In this document: piece by piece, positions 1-15,100 of the stretch
Layout of the letters: every line of letters begins with the position of its first letter
Position numbering within the stretch: the first letter of the stretch is position 1
Assembly (NCBI GenBank): GCA_034336665.1
Contig: JAPFBE010000003.1
Location: forward strand, 34,570,360-34,634,359
Direction: 5' to 3'
From: Luscinia megarhynchos
Lineage: Eukaryota; Chordata; Aves; Passeriformes; Turdidae
Length of the DNA stretch: 64,000 bases
Position numbers and translations under genes: made by a program
The notes under the pieces: generated by a model
Told to the model about the DNA's origin: nothing
The model's input: only the letters and a program-made list of their open reading frames with translations
Databases searched by the model: none

Positions 1-3000
1 AGTATATCTTGGGCTGAATTGTGCTTTCAACGCTGCTTCTCTGTGTTGGCTTTTTTTTTTTAATACTTCAGGCCACCATCTCAAACACACTGTTCTATGT
101 GTTTTTCCCTTGAGAGGATTATGAAGCAAGCCCTAAACTTTTCACAAGTTGAAAATATTACTTCCTTTTTGCTCTTTTCTGTTACACAGATATAAAGACA
201 CATTTAAAAGGAAGTGATTATTAGGAATGGGGAAAGGACTTAAATGGGGCAAACCCACTGTTTTCCAAAATATCTTTGTTTGGAACACTTTAATAACCAC
301 AAGAATAAAATACATGTTCCTCCATCTGCTTGTGAAAACTCATTGAAGCTTTAGCTAGTATGTAGCATTTGTATTCTTCTGTTGTCAAGAAATTGTATCA
401 CCAATTCACTTGTGTGTTTGGCTCACACTTAAATTAATGGTTTATATTACTGGATGCTTCAATATTTTAATTAATGTCGTTCTGTTTTTATGGAAAAAAA
501 GATGAGTAGTGTAGGATATTAGTGGCATTCCCAAGTAGTTCCAGTGTGTAGTTCAGTTTTTAATCTCCAATAGACACCTACAGCCAATTACCCATGCCAA
601 AGGGAGCAAGGTCTGACCTCTGCCCACAGGAAGATGGGGCTGCCACTGTGATGAGCTGTGACTGAACTCTTTTTCCTTCTTAGCCTGTCTCATCTGAAAG
701 AGGCCTGATGGGGTAAAAGTATGTAGTGTAGAGAATAGACAGGCACACTGGCTCCTTTTCTACCTCCATTTGCACTTCTAAAATACTGGGGTTTTCCTTA
801 AAAGACAAGTAAAAAAAGTAAAGCAATCCATCCACCTTGTCAGGTGAATAATAGAGAGAACTTTGTTTTCCTTTACGCTGAAAAAGATGGGTCAATGATT
901 TTTCAAGTGCTAAAACTGCAATTTATGGTCAGGTATTAGCTCATATATTTAATATATAGTATTTTTTACTTGCTATTTTGGGCAAGCTGTTGCATGTTTT
1001 TGACAGCACCAAAATTAAGTTCCTGTAATGCTCCCAAGAACAGGAGGGGCATAAGCATTCAAGACATCCCAACTCCTACACTAGATCCACTCCTTCCAGT
1101 GCCACCCACTTTCATATTTTTGTTTAGCTAGACAGGGCAACAGCTGGCTTCAGAAGAAACGAACAAGATGTGCATCACCTTCAAACTTTATCTGAGAATG
1201 TTCAATTTCACAGTGAAGTTGTATCAGCAGACAGCTGAGACGATGCATTTTGGAAGACATTACTTGCAGGAACAACTATTTTGAAGTAAAGCTGCTGAAC
1301 ATGTGTAAGCTGTTGGGACCTGCCTGGGACTTGCACCTAACCTTTGCCAACATTCCTGTTCCCTTCAGGCAAGTTCATCTCCTGTATGAGGATCAGCACA
1401 TGTGGGCCTTCTTTTGGCATTCTGGAAAATAAGAAACAAAACCCAGTGGATTTATTGGATTTCTCATTTCATGGTATAGTTCTTGTTTTAACTGGCTGAA
1501 AAATATCATATCTTCAGCCTAAATGTCCTTAACTGTTCTGAGACTGAGCAATTGGCCCTGACCTGGAGAATGATGATACCCAAATTGAACTTTGGAACTT
1601 CAATTAGTAGCTATAAGCCAGACCTTTATAAACCATTCTGCTGTTTCAAATTTGGGCAGGGGAGAGGGAGAGACTTGACCTACTTGAACATCAAGCTACC
1701 TGAGGACCCAGTATCACCAAGTTTCTATCAGTCCATCTTGTGTTGTTCCATCTGTTTTTGTAGTTGGCATAAAAGCACGAGTTCAGTTGTATGTTCTGGG
1801 TAACTCAACAGAAATGCAGCTGGGGGCAGCCTGAGCCCCACCTCAGACTGAATCACCCAGCAGCACCACGAGTGCTCAGATTGGCCACTCATGGCAGCAG
1901 AGTCCTGAGCTGTTTGCTGCCCTAGATAAAACAGCTCTGACAAAATTTCCCCAGCACAAGGGAGGGTGCACACCAGTCACCCTGCTGGTGCTGGACACCA
2001 GGGTGGTGGCTGCAATCCATTCAAAGGACAAGACTGTAGGCACATGTGTTTGCTAGAGAGATGCATGAGATAGCTATGGTGCTATGACACAACTGGATTT
2101 AAATCACATCGGTAATTTAAAGGTATGTCCACATACAGATAAACCCATGATTTCTTTTTTTTCATTTTCTAAAGCTTTGCACCATCACAGCCAGCACTAT
2201 CTGACATCTCTCCCCATGCAGGATATGCATGAATATTTATATTTCAAAAATAAAAACCAAACTAGATCAATAGAAACACTTGTGATGGGCAATGTTTACC
2301 TGTGAAGATAAGCAGCCACTGAGGAGTAGAACATGCTTCAGTTCAGTAGTCCAACATCACATTTTAAATTTATAAAACTGGGGTTTGGTTGTTTTTTTTT
2401 GTCATCCATCTGTAGCCAATTCCAAGTTGCTGCAAAGTGGATTTGCAACCTTCATCTACTTCCTTCATTTGGTGGCCTGAGTAAGACCAGCTTTTATTAA
2501 AAAAAATAAGCTGCAGGATAGCTTTTACCAGCTGTTATTGCTGAGCCAAGAGGGGAAGTGCTGCTTTGAGGGCAGAGTATGTCTGAGTGATCCTTTCAAG
2601 CAGGCTTCAGAGAAGGACAGTCTCCTCTTACAAGCTACTTGAGCTCCCACAGCACCACACCCAGCTTTGAAGGGGAGGATGTCAAACAGGTTGGCTCTCC
2701 CCTCTGGGGAGGAGGTGGATCCAGAGTGCCCGGGCACCCTCCTCATTGGGTGCTGCCCCTGCTCCCCCGGCTCTCCGTGCCTCCTGCCTGCCTGCCTGAT
2801 AAATAAGTTTCTTGGAGCGCAGGTGGCACCTATGTGCTGCTCACAGCTTGGCTCTAGCAGGGTTGCTTGCCTTTTTATTCACTTGCCTAGTGCACAGAAA
2901 GGTTTCTCTCTCTCTTGCAGAGCTTGGGCTGTGGTGGTGAGAAACCTCTTGGGACAGAGCTGCTGATTCCAGGTGTCTCCCTCAAACCTTGTCACTGCAG

Positions 3001-3060
3001 TTGCAACTTCATCGTTTGGGAAAAATCAACTGGTGCTATCAAGGCACTGTATAGAAGAGC
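1..3060. other. Upstream flank of XG, no gene recognised
   Basis: AT-rich, non-coding-looking sequence. The short open frames here (up to about 100 codons) have no recognisable motif and overlap on both strands. The last 140 bases probably hold the XG 5' UTR. Just upstream, a strong pyrimidine tract ends in CAG at 2919-2920. It could be the acceptor of an XG exon whose upstream non-coding exon lies outside the window. Confidence 0.5.
2795..3060 (+). promoter_or_regulatory. XG: Possible XG proximal promoter or 5' UTR
   Basis: A TATA-like GATAAATAAG stretch lies near 2798, and a strong acceptor-like tract (TCTCTCTCTTGCAG) ends at 2920. These two signals point to different models: a TATA-type start about 230 bases before the ATG, or an acceptor for a 5' UTR exon. 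There is no CpG island here, unlike GYG2. The sequence alone cannot decide between them. Confidence 0.25.
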
Positions 3061-3121
3061 ATGGAGAAATTCAGAAGTATTTTGCTTTTGTGTCTTGGCT
3101 TCCTTCTAGTCCATGTAAGAG
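3061..3121 (+). CDS. XG: XG coding exon 1 (signal peptide)
   Basis: The exon encodes Met plus a short charged start and a Leu-rich hydrophobic core ending ...LVHVRG, a typical signal peptide. The donor is G|GTAAGT and leaves phase 1. It joins directly to exon 2 to give GQGDFDLADAL at the expected mature N-terminus. Confidence 0.8.
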
Positions 3122-6100
3122 GTAAGTGACCTTTACCTTGGTTCGTTTCAAAGGCTAGATTATTAAAAATGAAAAAAAAACCTGAACCCAAACCATAAAA
3201 CCTAAGCTCCCAACTGTTAAAAGGGATGCTTGTTTGTTTGGAAATGCTTGATAGCTATTTTTATTTTTTATTTTTTTGTAGCTACTGTTTCATAAGAAGC
3301 ATTCAAAAGTGTTTGTATGTACTTCACAGTTTCTAAAGAGTTCCAGTCTCCTGGATGATTGTTCATAATAGCTATGTTAGTTGAAGTTTGTTTATTATAA
3401 TTTCTTATTTTCTCACTAGAATCACATCCCTAAAATGATTCACAAGCTTAGGCCTGAGTATAAACTTTTGTAAATGAAAGCTGTAAAATGAGAGCTTCCA
3501 GGGGAGCTTACATTTTCCAAAGATATCCTTAGTCAAATCATGACTTCGTGTTTTAAAGCTTTTCTTGGTTATTGATATTTTGAAACCTATGAGTTTTATT
3601 GTGAAAACAAATTTTGATTCAGTTTATATTGATGCATGTGCTTTAATAATTATAAACTAATAGTTTATTAACCTTAGTAAATTCATTTCACACACAAGCA
3701 TACTTTTTCATGCAGGACTAATTAATAATTGAATATATTATGTAGATACTTTTTGATTAATGAATAGCAATAGGGAAGATGTAGCCTTTTCATACTGGGT
3801 CATTTTACTATACTCAAACACAGTTTCTTTCATCAAAATATTCTTCTGAACTTTTCTTGAGATCAAACCAAATACAATTAACTTTGTGTGCATCTGCCAT
3901 GTGGTGTACTTGTAATATCTTATTTTTTGTATATTAGCAGTGCTGCAGAAACTTTTTTTACAGTGTTGGCTGCAAGAAGAAATCAGTCATTAATCACAAG
4001 TTCCAAAATAGCAGCTGCTGCTGATCCTCCCACCACCCTTAATTTAAACCAAGTCCCTGGGAGACCTTGAAGTGATGGGCAAAGAAAACACCTTTTTCTT
4101 CACTTAGTTCAATGGTTTCATTTTAAGAAATGAGGAATTATTTAGAGGTCTTCAGCAATTAGCATGGCATAGAAAGAGCAGAGCAGTAGGACTGAGCTGC
4201 ATGTTGTGCTGTGAGCAGTGATGATTCATGCAGTCTCTCACCTCTTGGCATGCAGACTTTCTTGTTCTGTAACTGTCATATGTTGAATAGTTCTGCTCAG
4301 ACAGCCTGAGCATGAGCAAGCAAATTTGCATATACTCTACTATTTTAATTACAAGGGTAGTCAGCCTAATTATTATTCATTTATAAACGTGTTAATTTAG
4401 AGCCAATTCAGGCTCTGTTTTGGGGGAAAAGTCATTGCTGGAAGTTGCTGTGGGCTTTGGGCAGTCTTAGGACTCTGGAAACTATTTAATCTACTTTAAA
4501 AGCAAACTTAATTATTTTAATTCTGTGGCAACAGCCAGTGAATTTTATCATTAAAGTATTCACCATGTTTCAAGAGATATTTACAAGAACTTCTTCTCAG
4601 TCCCAATCAAGACACGATATGACAAAAGCTTGGCTGTGCTGGTGAAAAGCTGGCCTAAATTCTTATGAAAGGAATGTCTGTGGCATGATTCACCCTTTTA
4701 TAGGTAGCTTAATTCTTTTCTAAATTGTAATCCTCTGTAATAGCATCTATAAACTATTGGACCACCACAGCCAGGCCAGATGACATCATTCCTCTCACCA
4801 TCCAGCATTTCCTTTATGTCCAACTATCCTGAGTTACTTGGTGCTAGACTGCCTTGATGGACACATCTTGACAGAAACATAACAGAACCAAGAACCATAT
4901 CACACAAGGAAAGTGAAATCTGATACAGTTCAGAAACACTCTCATATACTGCTCACTGCAGTATTCCATTTTAGCTACACTCCAGCTTTTGGAATTTCCA
5001 GACTTAGGCAGGTTACATGAAAGGCTCTTATGTATTTGAGCTTCAACAGCTGAATTGTCTGTGAGGCTTTTAGCCCAATCCAAATGAAATAAACTTCACA
5101 GAAACTTCTTCCACTGAATTTCACAGCAACATCAAGCTTCAGTTCCTGCAGCCTGGCTGACCTCTGGTAATTCAGATTTGGCTGTGTCTGCACTGCCCAG
5201 TTAAGGTGGGCTCAGACACAGCCCAGGTTGCTCCCCAGTAACTGAGACCATGCATTTGTTTGAAACATAGGTCCCATCTGGGCCACAAAGCTGTGTGCAC
5301 ACCTGCAGTCCCCACTGTGCAACCTGGGGGCTCTCCCCTGTATGGACCTGGAAGGCAGCTGAGACTCACTCAGACCTGACTGCTCAGAGTGCTCCTCAGG
5401 TTCCCAGCACAGATATAATCTATATATCCATGGTCTTTCAATGTGGACTGATAGATCACATGTTTAGCCAATAATAAAGACAGTGCAGACTGATGTGTCT
5501 GAAATGGTTTACATTTACTCCATCAGGTATTGAATGCTACATAGATACAGGAAATAGCATTTCTTGCTAGTCAGTAAACCATGCACTTCTGTTTAGCTAA
5601 AGCTTACAAAGTTTTTGACTCAAAATCAGCTGCAGTCTCAGTCAATCAGCTAATCACTTAATGGGGAGAAAATTGTGGACCTGTTTGAATTTGAGACTCT
5701 ATGTGGCTTAGTTCTATGAATAATGTAGTTTCCACTGGAGTTAAAAGACAACAGGAGAGATGACAAGCACAGTCCTGTTTTTCTTACACTGCTCCATGTA
5801 TCTGCAGTCCTCACTGTAGTTCTGTGTGAGGTCCTTGTGGACGTGCTGAGGCATGGATTCAGCAGGCAACAAATTCTCTTGTGCTGGCTGCCAAAACTAT
5901 TTTACTCCCAAGACCTGAAATGCAGTTATCCATAGGCACATCAGTGCTATCAGCTAAGGGTGTGATTGCAGCTCGAAAAATCCACATACCTGAACTGGCT
6001 GAAACACTAACAAGGGCAGAACTGTTGCAACATCAGAGCTTAGGAAGAGAAAACAACAGGTGTAGTTACTCAGCTTCTCAGGTTCACTTTTCAAACATTG

Positions 6101-9100
6101 CTGACAAGTTGCAAGCCTAGCAGCAGTGACCAACCTGCCTGAGTATGTATTATTACTTTATTTGCACTGTCAGTTGTAAAACCCTTTACATGCCATTAAG
6201 GATAATAAATAACAAATAAATGTTAGAATTCTTTCAAGATTAGAAATCAATAAAAAATAAATCTTTCTGTGGCATTTTGCCTCATAGTAGAAGGAGAAAG
6301 ATTAATTTTGTTTTAGTTAGTCTTCCTTCCTTTCCATAGGCTAACATCTATGAACGTTATGGGAAAACACTAAAAATACTTAAATCTTAAATATGTAGTT
6401 CAGTATCTTCTGAAGGCAAACACACCATACCAACTGAAGGAATGGGCTTGGATGGGTTATGAAAATATAACAGTCCCACTTCCACTGAATAAGTTTTGCC
6501 TGTTACCTATAGATTTTAAATTCTATTTATGTAGAATTTATGTAAAAGTTAAATCACAGCAATATATTTTCAAAGGGCAACAATGCTACAGAAAAAAAAA
6601 AGAATGCAAAGGCCAGAGTAGGCACTAAGATTAGCAGACAAGTTGAAGTCCTTTCCTTACATCCCTGATCTTATTATACCAGTGGTGAAGGAACCAGGGA
6701 TTATCCATAACTGAAGTTCAAGAGCCATTTTGCATGCATTTTACCCATGTACCTGGTATGAAAGTGGGAAGAGGAACTTTAAAACACTCTGTGAGCAAGA
6801 GAAACAGCAAAGCCTGGCATCTCCCTGACCTCCTATACTGTATTCAGTTCTCTGTTGTCTCCAAACTACTCCCTGGAGAAAGTGGGGATTAGCCAGCTGG
6901 TACTTAGGCAGTGAGTGGTCACTCTGAGAGCCCAACACAGCTCTTGCCTGTGCCACAAGGATTTCAGTGGGAATACTCACACAGATCTCTTTGTTTGAGT
7001 ACAATTCTCATGTAATGTGACCACCATGAAGCCTGAGACTCTCAGACCTGGCTGGAAAGTGCTGGCAGCTTCATGAACCTGTAGTGACAGAGAGAAGCTT
7101 TGGATGAAGAGCCCACACCATGGGCTAAGCTCTTCTGCCTCGTGACTCAAAGCTGAAAATCTGAGTAAGGTCCACAGCAACATGTATGTTGTTCCTTTAT
7201 GGGAGATTCCAATTCTTTTGCTGCAATTTTCCAGCACACACCACCTTCTGCACTCACTCTGATGTAAAATACAGAAAATTATACCTGTTTTATTTTATGT
7301 ATGCAGGGCATATAAAATTATAACGAACATCAGCTACCTTTGAACAGCAAGGCAAATATCATAGAACTAAAAGATTTTCTTGTGTTTGGTGAGACTATGT
7401 TGACAGAGCTAAAGCTGTACTGCCACTCCTACTTTATTAGTGCATCTTAGTTTAAATGCAAGGTAATTATTTGAAATGTATCTCTTGCTATGAATAATAC
7501 AAAAGAGTCCATTTAAATTTCCCATTACATTTCAGCAACTAAGACCAGAAGTGGTCTAGCAAAAAATACGAAGCCAATAATCAAGTTCACATATTGTGGT
7601 CTATATACTGGACCTTGGACCTTAATTATAGATTTTAAAGTATACTCATTTTCCACCCCAGCATCAAGGGGTTTGTAATGGCAATCGTTGTTTATGAAAC
7701 TAAAGGTCCTCGAAGGAAAAACAAGCTACAGTAACATCATCAGGAAATATGTATCATGAGGCTATTACATGAAAGAAACAGTACCTACTCATTGAGATTT
7801 TCTCCAGTGTCCACTCTGGGGTGTGAACCTTTGTGTTTTCCCAGAAATGAGTAATTTCCTTGAAGAAATATAATTGCATCATGAATAAAGTTGGACCAGT
7901 ACATGAGTATGTTCCAAGTCCCATAGCTGGGAAAATACATGCTATTTTCTCATTATGGAGCAAATAGGCTTCTTGATTGTATTATAATCAGAAATTGTCT
8001 GTGCAAAGAATAACTTAAAATTTCAGATAAAGATAAACACATAAAATGAGTCTCATGAGTGATTTTGGTAACATATTGTTCCCTTTTCAAATCTTTTTTT
8101 CTCATTTTAAGTCACAGACTTCTTAGTCTCTGCCAGCTTTATAATGTTTTAAGCTCATTGTATTCACAAAACAATTCCTATTTAATTTCACTGAAGAAAT
8201 CATACTTGTTCAAGTCTTTAAATACTGAAAAATCAACTTGTTCTCCCTTTCTATCTTGCTCAGAAGTTAGTTGCTTCTAATGTATTTGGCATACAGGTAA
8301 TCTCATCCCAAACATGACTACTAGCAATGCACCCAAATACAATTAATTTAGTAATCTTAATGACAAAATTTTTTATCTAACACACATGTATGTATATGCA
8401 TTTATATGTGTGTCCAGAAATACATACAATTACATACAGACACATTTTCTCATGGATTTTAGCTTCCTTTTTAATACTAGACTATGCATATCAAAAGCCT
8501 GAGGAGTTAATCTCATTTGTCCTATACCTGATCCTCACTTAGGAATATTCATTGCTGCCTTATTTAAATCTGCACCATTTTAAGGGCCAGAGGTTGTGTT
8601 CCTATGGAGATTGAAAACTGCAGAGTGATGTAGTGATAACCTTTTGTCAGAAAACTTGACTGCTGTTGTCATGACAAACTGATGACACTCACCTGTAGAA
8701 TCCAGCCTTGTTCCTCCCAATTGCAGCTCAAAAGCTGTAGGGCCTCAGACCCTTGTGATCAAACACATCCATGGTTAAAGGGTGGTAGACACATTCAACA
8801 TTTAGATAACAAATTAAACCAAAGACAAAAGATGCTACTGTCTACATTTTAGTGACTGGGTATTTGGGTCACATTTTCAGGAAACTGATATTCAGAATTT
8901 GTGAACACTAAATGCAGATGTGCCTGAGGACATGGCTTTGCAAACATTTTCTCAAATTCTCTGTTATGAGCCATTGAGGACCAACCACTAAAAATAATTA
9001 TTACAGTAATTTTATTTCTTTGTCAAAGCAGGGATACTCCCAGAAGAAAGGTTAGAAGCAATGCCAAGAAAATAGCACACTAGCCAAAAAGCAGTAATAG

Positions 9101-12100
9101 CTGAGATAACTCCGAGATAATATCACCTGCACAACTAAATGTCTTCACAACTTTGTCCAGATTAAAACAAAAACAAAAAAAAACAAAACAAAAAAAAAAC
9201 AAAGCCAACAGCAACAAACACCAAAACCAGCCAATTTAAAAATGCCTAGTGGTACAAAGCTCTTTCTTTTATTCTCATTATCATCAGTATATTTCCAACT
9301 CTTTCTATTGTGGAAGCTGATAAAAATTGTGGAAAAATAAATTATTTCAGTCTTTTTGTTCTGTGGAGAACTTCACTAATTTACTTCCCTTGTCATTTAT
9401 CTTCAGAGTTTTCTGAAGTGATTGCAGCTTCTATTGAGCTAAATATTTTCTGAGACTGTAATGTGGTTTTGTTTTTAGACTGACCATGGTGTGGATAAAG
9501 TCTGAGTCATTCAGCTATTTAACCAACTGTTATCCTCCTTAAAGTAGATTCTTAAAAATATCTAGCTATTACAGTCCCAGAAACGGTAATGAGCATTTAA
9601 AATTCTGCTCCACAGAATCTTACTTCTTTTGGTTATTTGATGTTATTATCAGAAGAAGTTGGCATCAAGGTCTAAGCAGTCTTTTGATTTATTCTAGTAT
9701 AATTTACCATGCTGCACAGATGTCCTCATAAAAACTGCCCATCTGTCAAGGTTTGTGGTTACACGGTCAAAGAGATTTCACTGTGGATTCCTCTCTTACT
9801 CCCAGGCAGTCATTCTGTGTTGATGTCTTTTTCTTTTCAGTGCTTGATTTATCATTAGAAATAATTTTTTAAAAAAATCAGTCTGAATAATTCCTGCAGA
9901 AAATTTTCAGTCTTCTTTTTTCTCTTCTCAAAATTTCTGTAGCTTTCTTCTGTTTCTCCCTTGAAGTCTCAAAACAACACCTTTTGCCTTTTCACACCTT
10001 TTCCACAACAGAACAGACATATAGTAGCTGAGGGAAATGTTGGTACTGCCCAGAAGAAGGGCAGGAGTCAGTCACTGTTTCAGTCTGTTAGTTTTGCTTC
10101 AGTTCTCATGCAATTGAAAGCATCTGCATCATCTTGCTTGAATTTCACAATCTAATTGGATTTCACCTTCTATTTTTATTTTTCCCTAACTTCAAAGAAA
10201 TATTCTACCTGAAAGTTTTCCAGTCAGTCTTCCTTCACAAGACGATTTTGTCACATTCTCTTTACAGCATTAGGACCTCAGTAGTTGCTTTCCATAGTGT
10301 TAGCTCCTGCATGTCATGACCTGTGACAAAGAAGCTGGTTTGGCCAACAGGTCATTGGTATTACAAAGCTATTTCTTGTGCCTCTCATTCTGATTCTGGT
10401 TACAAAATTATTCCTGATGACTCGCTCCAACATGAAATGGTTTTAGCCATTGATGGTAGTATCCTGAGGCAATGGGGTTCAGGTCAGACAGCCTCCTCCA
10501 GTACTCAGGATGCTGGTCAAAAATGAGGATTTTACCAGAGGACAAAATCAAAGGACTGTCAAGCTTAAGTTGCTTGTACTTCTGCCACTGAAGAAATGCT
10601 TCAGAAAAACATAAATTGATCATATAAGTCAAGGCAATGCCAGGACGTCTGCCTGTGCACTGTGTCTGCATCAAGATCAGAGGGTTCCATGGCTGGGGGA
10701 CAGCCCATGGGCAGAAGCTCAGAGCCAGTAAGGGCTGGTGATGCACTCAGAAAATATCTTCTGATGAAGCAACTTGTTTATTTTGTATTTTTATGTATTT
10801 AATGGATTCACATTAAAAAACTCCAGCCTGTCAGAGTCTTGATTAAGGCTTTAATAATGGTTTTAAATTGAAAGAGAGTAGTTTTAAATTAGATATTAGG
10901 AAGACTTGTTTTTTTACTGTGAGTGTGGAGAGGCACTGGAACAGGCTGTCCAGAGAAGTTGTGGGTACCCCATCCCTGGAAATGTTCAGGGTTGAATGGG
11001 TCACTGAACAATCTGGTCTAGGGAAGGTGTCCCTGCCCATGGCAGTGAGTGTGGGAAATAGATGGTCTTCAAGGATCTTTCCAACACAAACCATTCTGTG
11101 ATTCTATGATTCCATGAATATTATCCACCTGAAGACCCAATCCAAAAGTTACTGAACTTGGCAATGTTGGCTGAAGGGCTGGGGCAGAGGAGGCAACACT
11201 CCAAGAACAAATTAAATAATAAAGAGATAACCTGCCACTCTGCTAACATTACTGGGAAAGTCTCATGCTGTTACCTGTTTTTACTCACCAAACATATTCC
11301 TCTAAATATTTTATTGGGACAGTTTTGCTTTAGAAGCCATTCTTACTTTGCTTTCCAGCCTTGTTTTTTCTCTTCCATCAGACCTCATCTATAATTAAGT
11401 TCAAAGACTTACACTAAAGTCCTCATGGGAATCAAAACATTTCTACTTTATATATCCTGCACTGACTGTTATTTGAGGATTACGAAGTGTTTCACCACTG
11501 ATAATTAATCTTTCTGGAAGCCCTTTGACACAGGCAAGAGCTATTATTCAGGAACAGTGATTAATGAGAAAAATGCTGTGGAGATGTACAGGACCTGTCA
11601 AGATGAAGGAGCTGAGCTGAGCCCTGAGCACTGCTGTGCTGACAAACCTCTGACAGCCTCTCTCTGTTCCTCAGCTTCTTCATTTGAACAGTGATGACTT
11701 TCTTGCTGTGAAGTGTTCAAGACTTGCCAAGGAAAACTCCTCAGTGAGCAGTTAGGTATTAAGCCTTTTACAAGAGATAATAAACATATGCAGATCAAGT
11801 GCAGCTTGAGGCTTACTAGATAGAGCACAGTAATGCACTTCTGTTTAGGAAAGTCATAGCATGTCATGACTTTTTGTGGGTTTGTGTAGGCTGATCTTAT
11901 ATTTGGAATGCAAACACAAGGATGATGCATCACCCTAGATGAAAACCAGTGAATACATATTCTGCAAACATGCTTCATTAAGCCTGTATGTTACAAGGAA
12001 AGTGGCAGATTGTGGAGTTGAAAGTAAAACTCAATGAATAACTGTGTATGTTCAGTTCAAAGTCATCCACTTCAGTTTATACATTTAAAATATTTTCTGG

Positions 12101-15100
12101 TTTTCTTTGCCTACTAACTTCAAAAGTGCAGATACTAATTACTCTGCTGTGACATTCAAAGACATTGTTGTCACCTAACAGAGAACAGGAAGAATTTTTT
12201 TTTCCCTTTTCAGATTTTTTAATTTACATAGGAAACTAAATTAGGTAAACACATCTTAATGTCTTTTACTTATGGCCCATGTTACAGTAAGAATTTTTTT
12301 TAAAAAAGCAAAGCTGATTTGTGTTGCAAGTGATCACAAGGCAGGCTTGACAGCAAAGTTGCTTGCTAAGCTGAGCCAGTAAAATAATAATGAAGGTGTT
12401 AAAAATTCTCACCTAATGATTTTGGTTCACAAGTGCTATGCTGAATGCTACTTTCATCTGTCTCCTGGCAATAATCCTGTGCCCTCCAACTGGCAACCTG
12501 TGTTCTTCAAAGGGATGTTTGCACAGGAGGTGAATATGATAACACAAGAGAGCAGCTTCTCTTTGGCCCTTCTGAGCAAATAACTTCCTTGAATTACATG
12601 AGCCCCTCTCTCACAGTCATTCAGGACTGCACTGTGCAGGGGTGACAGCTGGCAGCTTGTGCTGTTACACTGGTCTTTTCTTTTGCCTCTTACTGATGTT
12701 CTGGCTCTCTACAGAGCCCTCAGGTCAGGAGGTCATGGAAACTTGCCTGCTGACTTAGTGTCTTCTGTCACATTCCTTCTAGGTCAAGGTGATTTTGATT
12801 TAGCTGATGCCCTTGATCACCCTGGTATGTAAATTTTTTACCCTTATTTTATTATAATAATAATAAATCTTAAGTCTTTTTCCTTGAGGAATGGAATATG
12901 AAGTGGTTACTACTTATGTCAAAGATACACAGAACTGGAGAAAGCTAGATTTCAATGTTTTTATCATGACATGCAAATCTTCTCTAAACAAAACAAAAAA
13001 ATAGCTTTGAAAACACATTGCTTCATTTTTGGCTTCTGCTGTGACATGTAAAAGATTATTGAAAGTGTGTCTCTACATTTGCAGATACCTGCTTTTGTTA
13101 AGTTAGAGCTGATAATGTTTATTGGCATGCCATTGTGTTCAACAGATGACATAATTACCAGGAAGCCTACAGTGATCAGAAGACCAACAAGACCTGTGTA
13201 CAGTGAGTAATTAATAATGGGTTTATTGTACTGTTTATACATTGATTTCATACATGCAAGAAGCTTTCACATGAGGTTCTTTATCATATTTTCTGCTGTG
13301 CTTTAGCTGAGATAATTTGTGAATAACAGCTTTCTTCTTAAAGTAAAATAATCACTGTTCTGACAATTACCAATTAGGTGTCTTTACTGCTTCCAGTAAG
13401 GCATTTGAGCATGGCTGGCCAGTGATAGTGTTTTATTTCCTAAAGACTTTCTTCACACTTTTCTGGATTCTTCTGAACTTCCTGGGAAGTATAAAAATAG
13501 GTAGCTGTTGCTAAAAATGGCTAACTATTCCTCCACTTTTTTTCCTTATTATCTTTACATTTTATATATTTATTCATGTTGATGGATAGCAGAGTTGGAA
13601 AAGAATCAGAACATAGTTGGGGCTATCCTTTACTCTCATCATGTATTTGATTAATATTATCTAATATTGATTGGTACAACCACCTGTGTCAGAAAGGAAA
13701 AAAGGCTCTGAACAGTGGAGAGCTGTAGTCCTGAGAATGCCAAACAACAAATTCCAATGAGCACTTGTTAACATTGAAAAGATCCAATTTCCAAAAAAGA
13801 ACAAAATTGTGTTTGTGATGGAACAATTTATAATGACATAGAATTTTTTTTTTTACCTAAACTGAACTGGAATAACTTTCTGTCTATCAAACAAAATGCT
13901 TGGAAAATGCTGGATAAAAAAACCCCAACAACTTTAGGTCTTTATCTGGACAAACTTAACGATAAGATTTTAGGTGCATGAAAATAGTTCCATTTTTCAC
14001 ACAATTCTCTGGCTCTCTCTTTGAACAAACAGGGGCAATATTTTGTGAAAGTAGTAGCTATTATATACTTTAATGGCTGAATTCTTCCTTCCCACTTCAT
14101 TTGGCAAGCAAAATTTATGTCTGGCCTAGATCAGAAGTGTTAGAAGAATTAGAAGAATTTCTATTTTAAAACATTGTACTAAATGTGGATTTGTTCCCAT
14201 CCTAATGTAAACATTTCAAGTTATTTGAATTGTGCCCTAAAATACTTTGTCCTTGGTCATGTTTAAAGGTAACTTAGGGTGCCAATATCTTCACTGAAGC
14301 TGCCTCAGTCAAGTGAAAGGAATTTTTATTTTTAGGGACTCCTAAATCTGTTAGAGATATGAACATCAGATGAATATCTGCCCTAACCAAATCAACTTCA
14401 CTAATTTTTGGGCAGGAAGTCCATGTTTTCCAGGCTATTTCAGAGTCTCCTTCAGCACTACAGAGGACTGCAGAGAGTTTTAAAAAACAATTAAAACTTA
14501 TTAAAAAAACCAAGTCCACAGTGTTAGAAATCAATTATTGGATTTGGAAAGTGCAGGAAGATGGTACAAAAGTATATTCTAGCATCTGCTTTATGCTTCA
14601 TCTTAACTTCAGGGTTTTCTCTATATTTCATTCAGAAGTGAGGCTTGCTGAGATTTTTGTTCAGCTGAGGCCAATTATAAGAAGTGTCCTCTGGGCATCC
14701 CATGCACCCCTGCCTGAGTTGAAACTTTCCTGTGGGTACCCAAATGTAGCAAAATTCATCACAAAATTTAATGGAAGGTAATATTTATTTACAAAGTCTC
14801 AAAGTAATGATGTTTTCCCACTCACAGTTCCTGCATTCTGTTTAGTTCAGCCGTTTCCTCACACCCACACGCTCATGAGCACCAAGATGTGGTGCTTAGG
14901 TGGTCTGGTGAGCATCGTGTGCAATATGAGACAAAGCTGGCCAGCTCTCATCCTGTGTCTGTGCTTCTCCTTGATCAGAAATGACAGATCTTTCATTTCC
15001 TTTAGGAGTAATCAGGTATTATAGAGAGGTCCTTTGCCTCATAATATTTCTCACTCCAGTGTCTCTGAGCCCTTGGTCAGGTTGCTGCCCATTTTCTTTT

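Larger units (their letters stand above)
3122..12782 (+). other. XG intron 1 (9.7 kb)
   Basis: Non-coding sequence between donor GTAAGT at 3122 and acceptor TTCTAG at 12782. It holds an A-rich simple tract near 9166-9205 and a CR1 fragment at 10852-11112. The open frames at 10408-10746 and 11598-11978 on the minus strand show no recognisable domain or splice context. Additional small in-phase exons cannot be excluded. Confidence 0.6.

Noticed and set aside
10408..10746. 112-codon minus-strand frame in XG intron 1
   Set aside because: No recognisable domain, no conserved splice context and unremarkable composition. Could be unclassified repeat.
11598..11978. 126-codon minus-strand frame in XG intron 1
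   Set aside because: No motif, low-complexity end and no supporting signals. Length is within chance for this amount of sequence.
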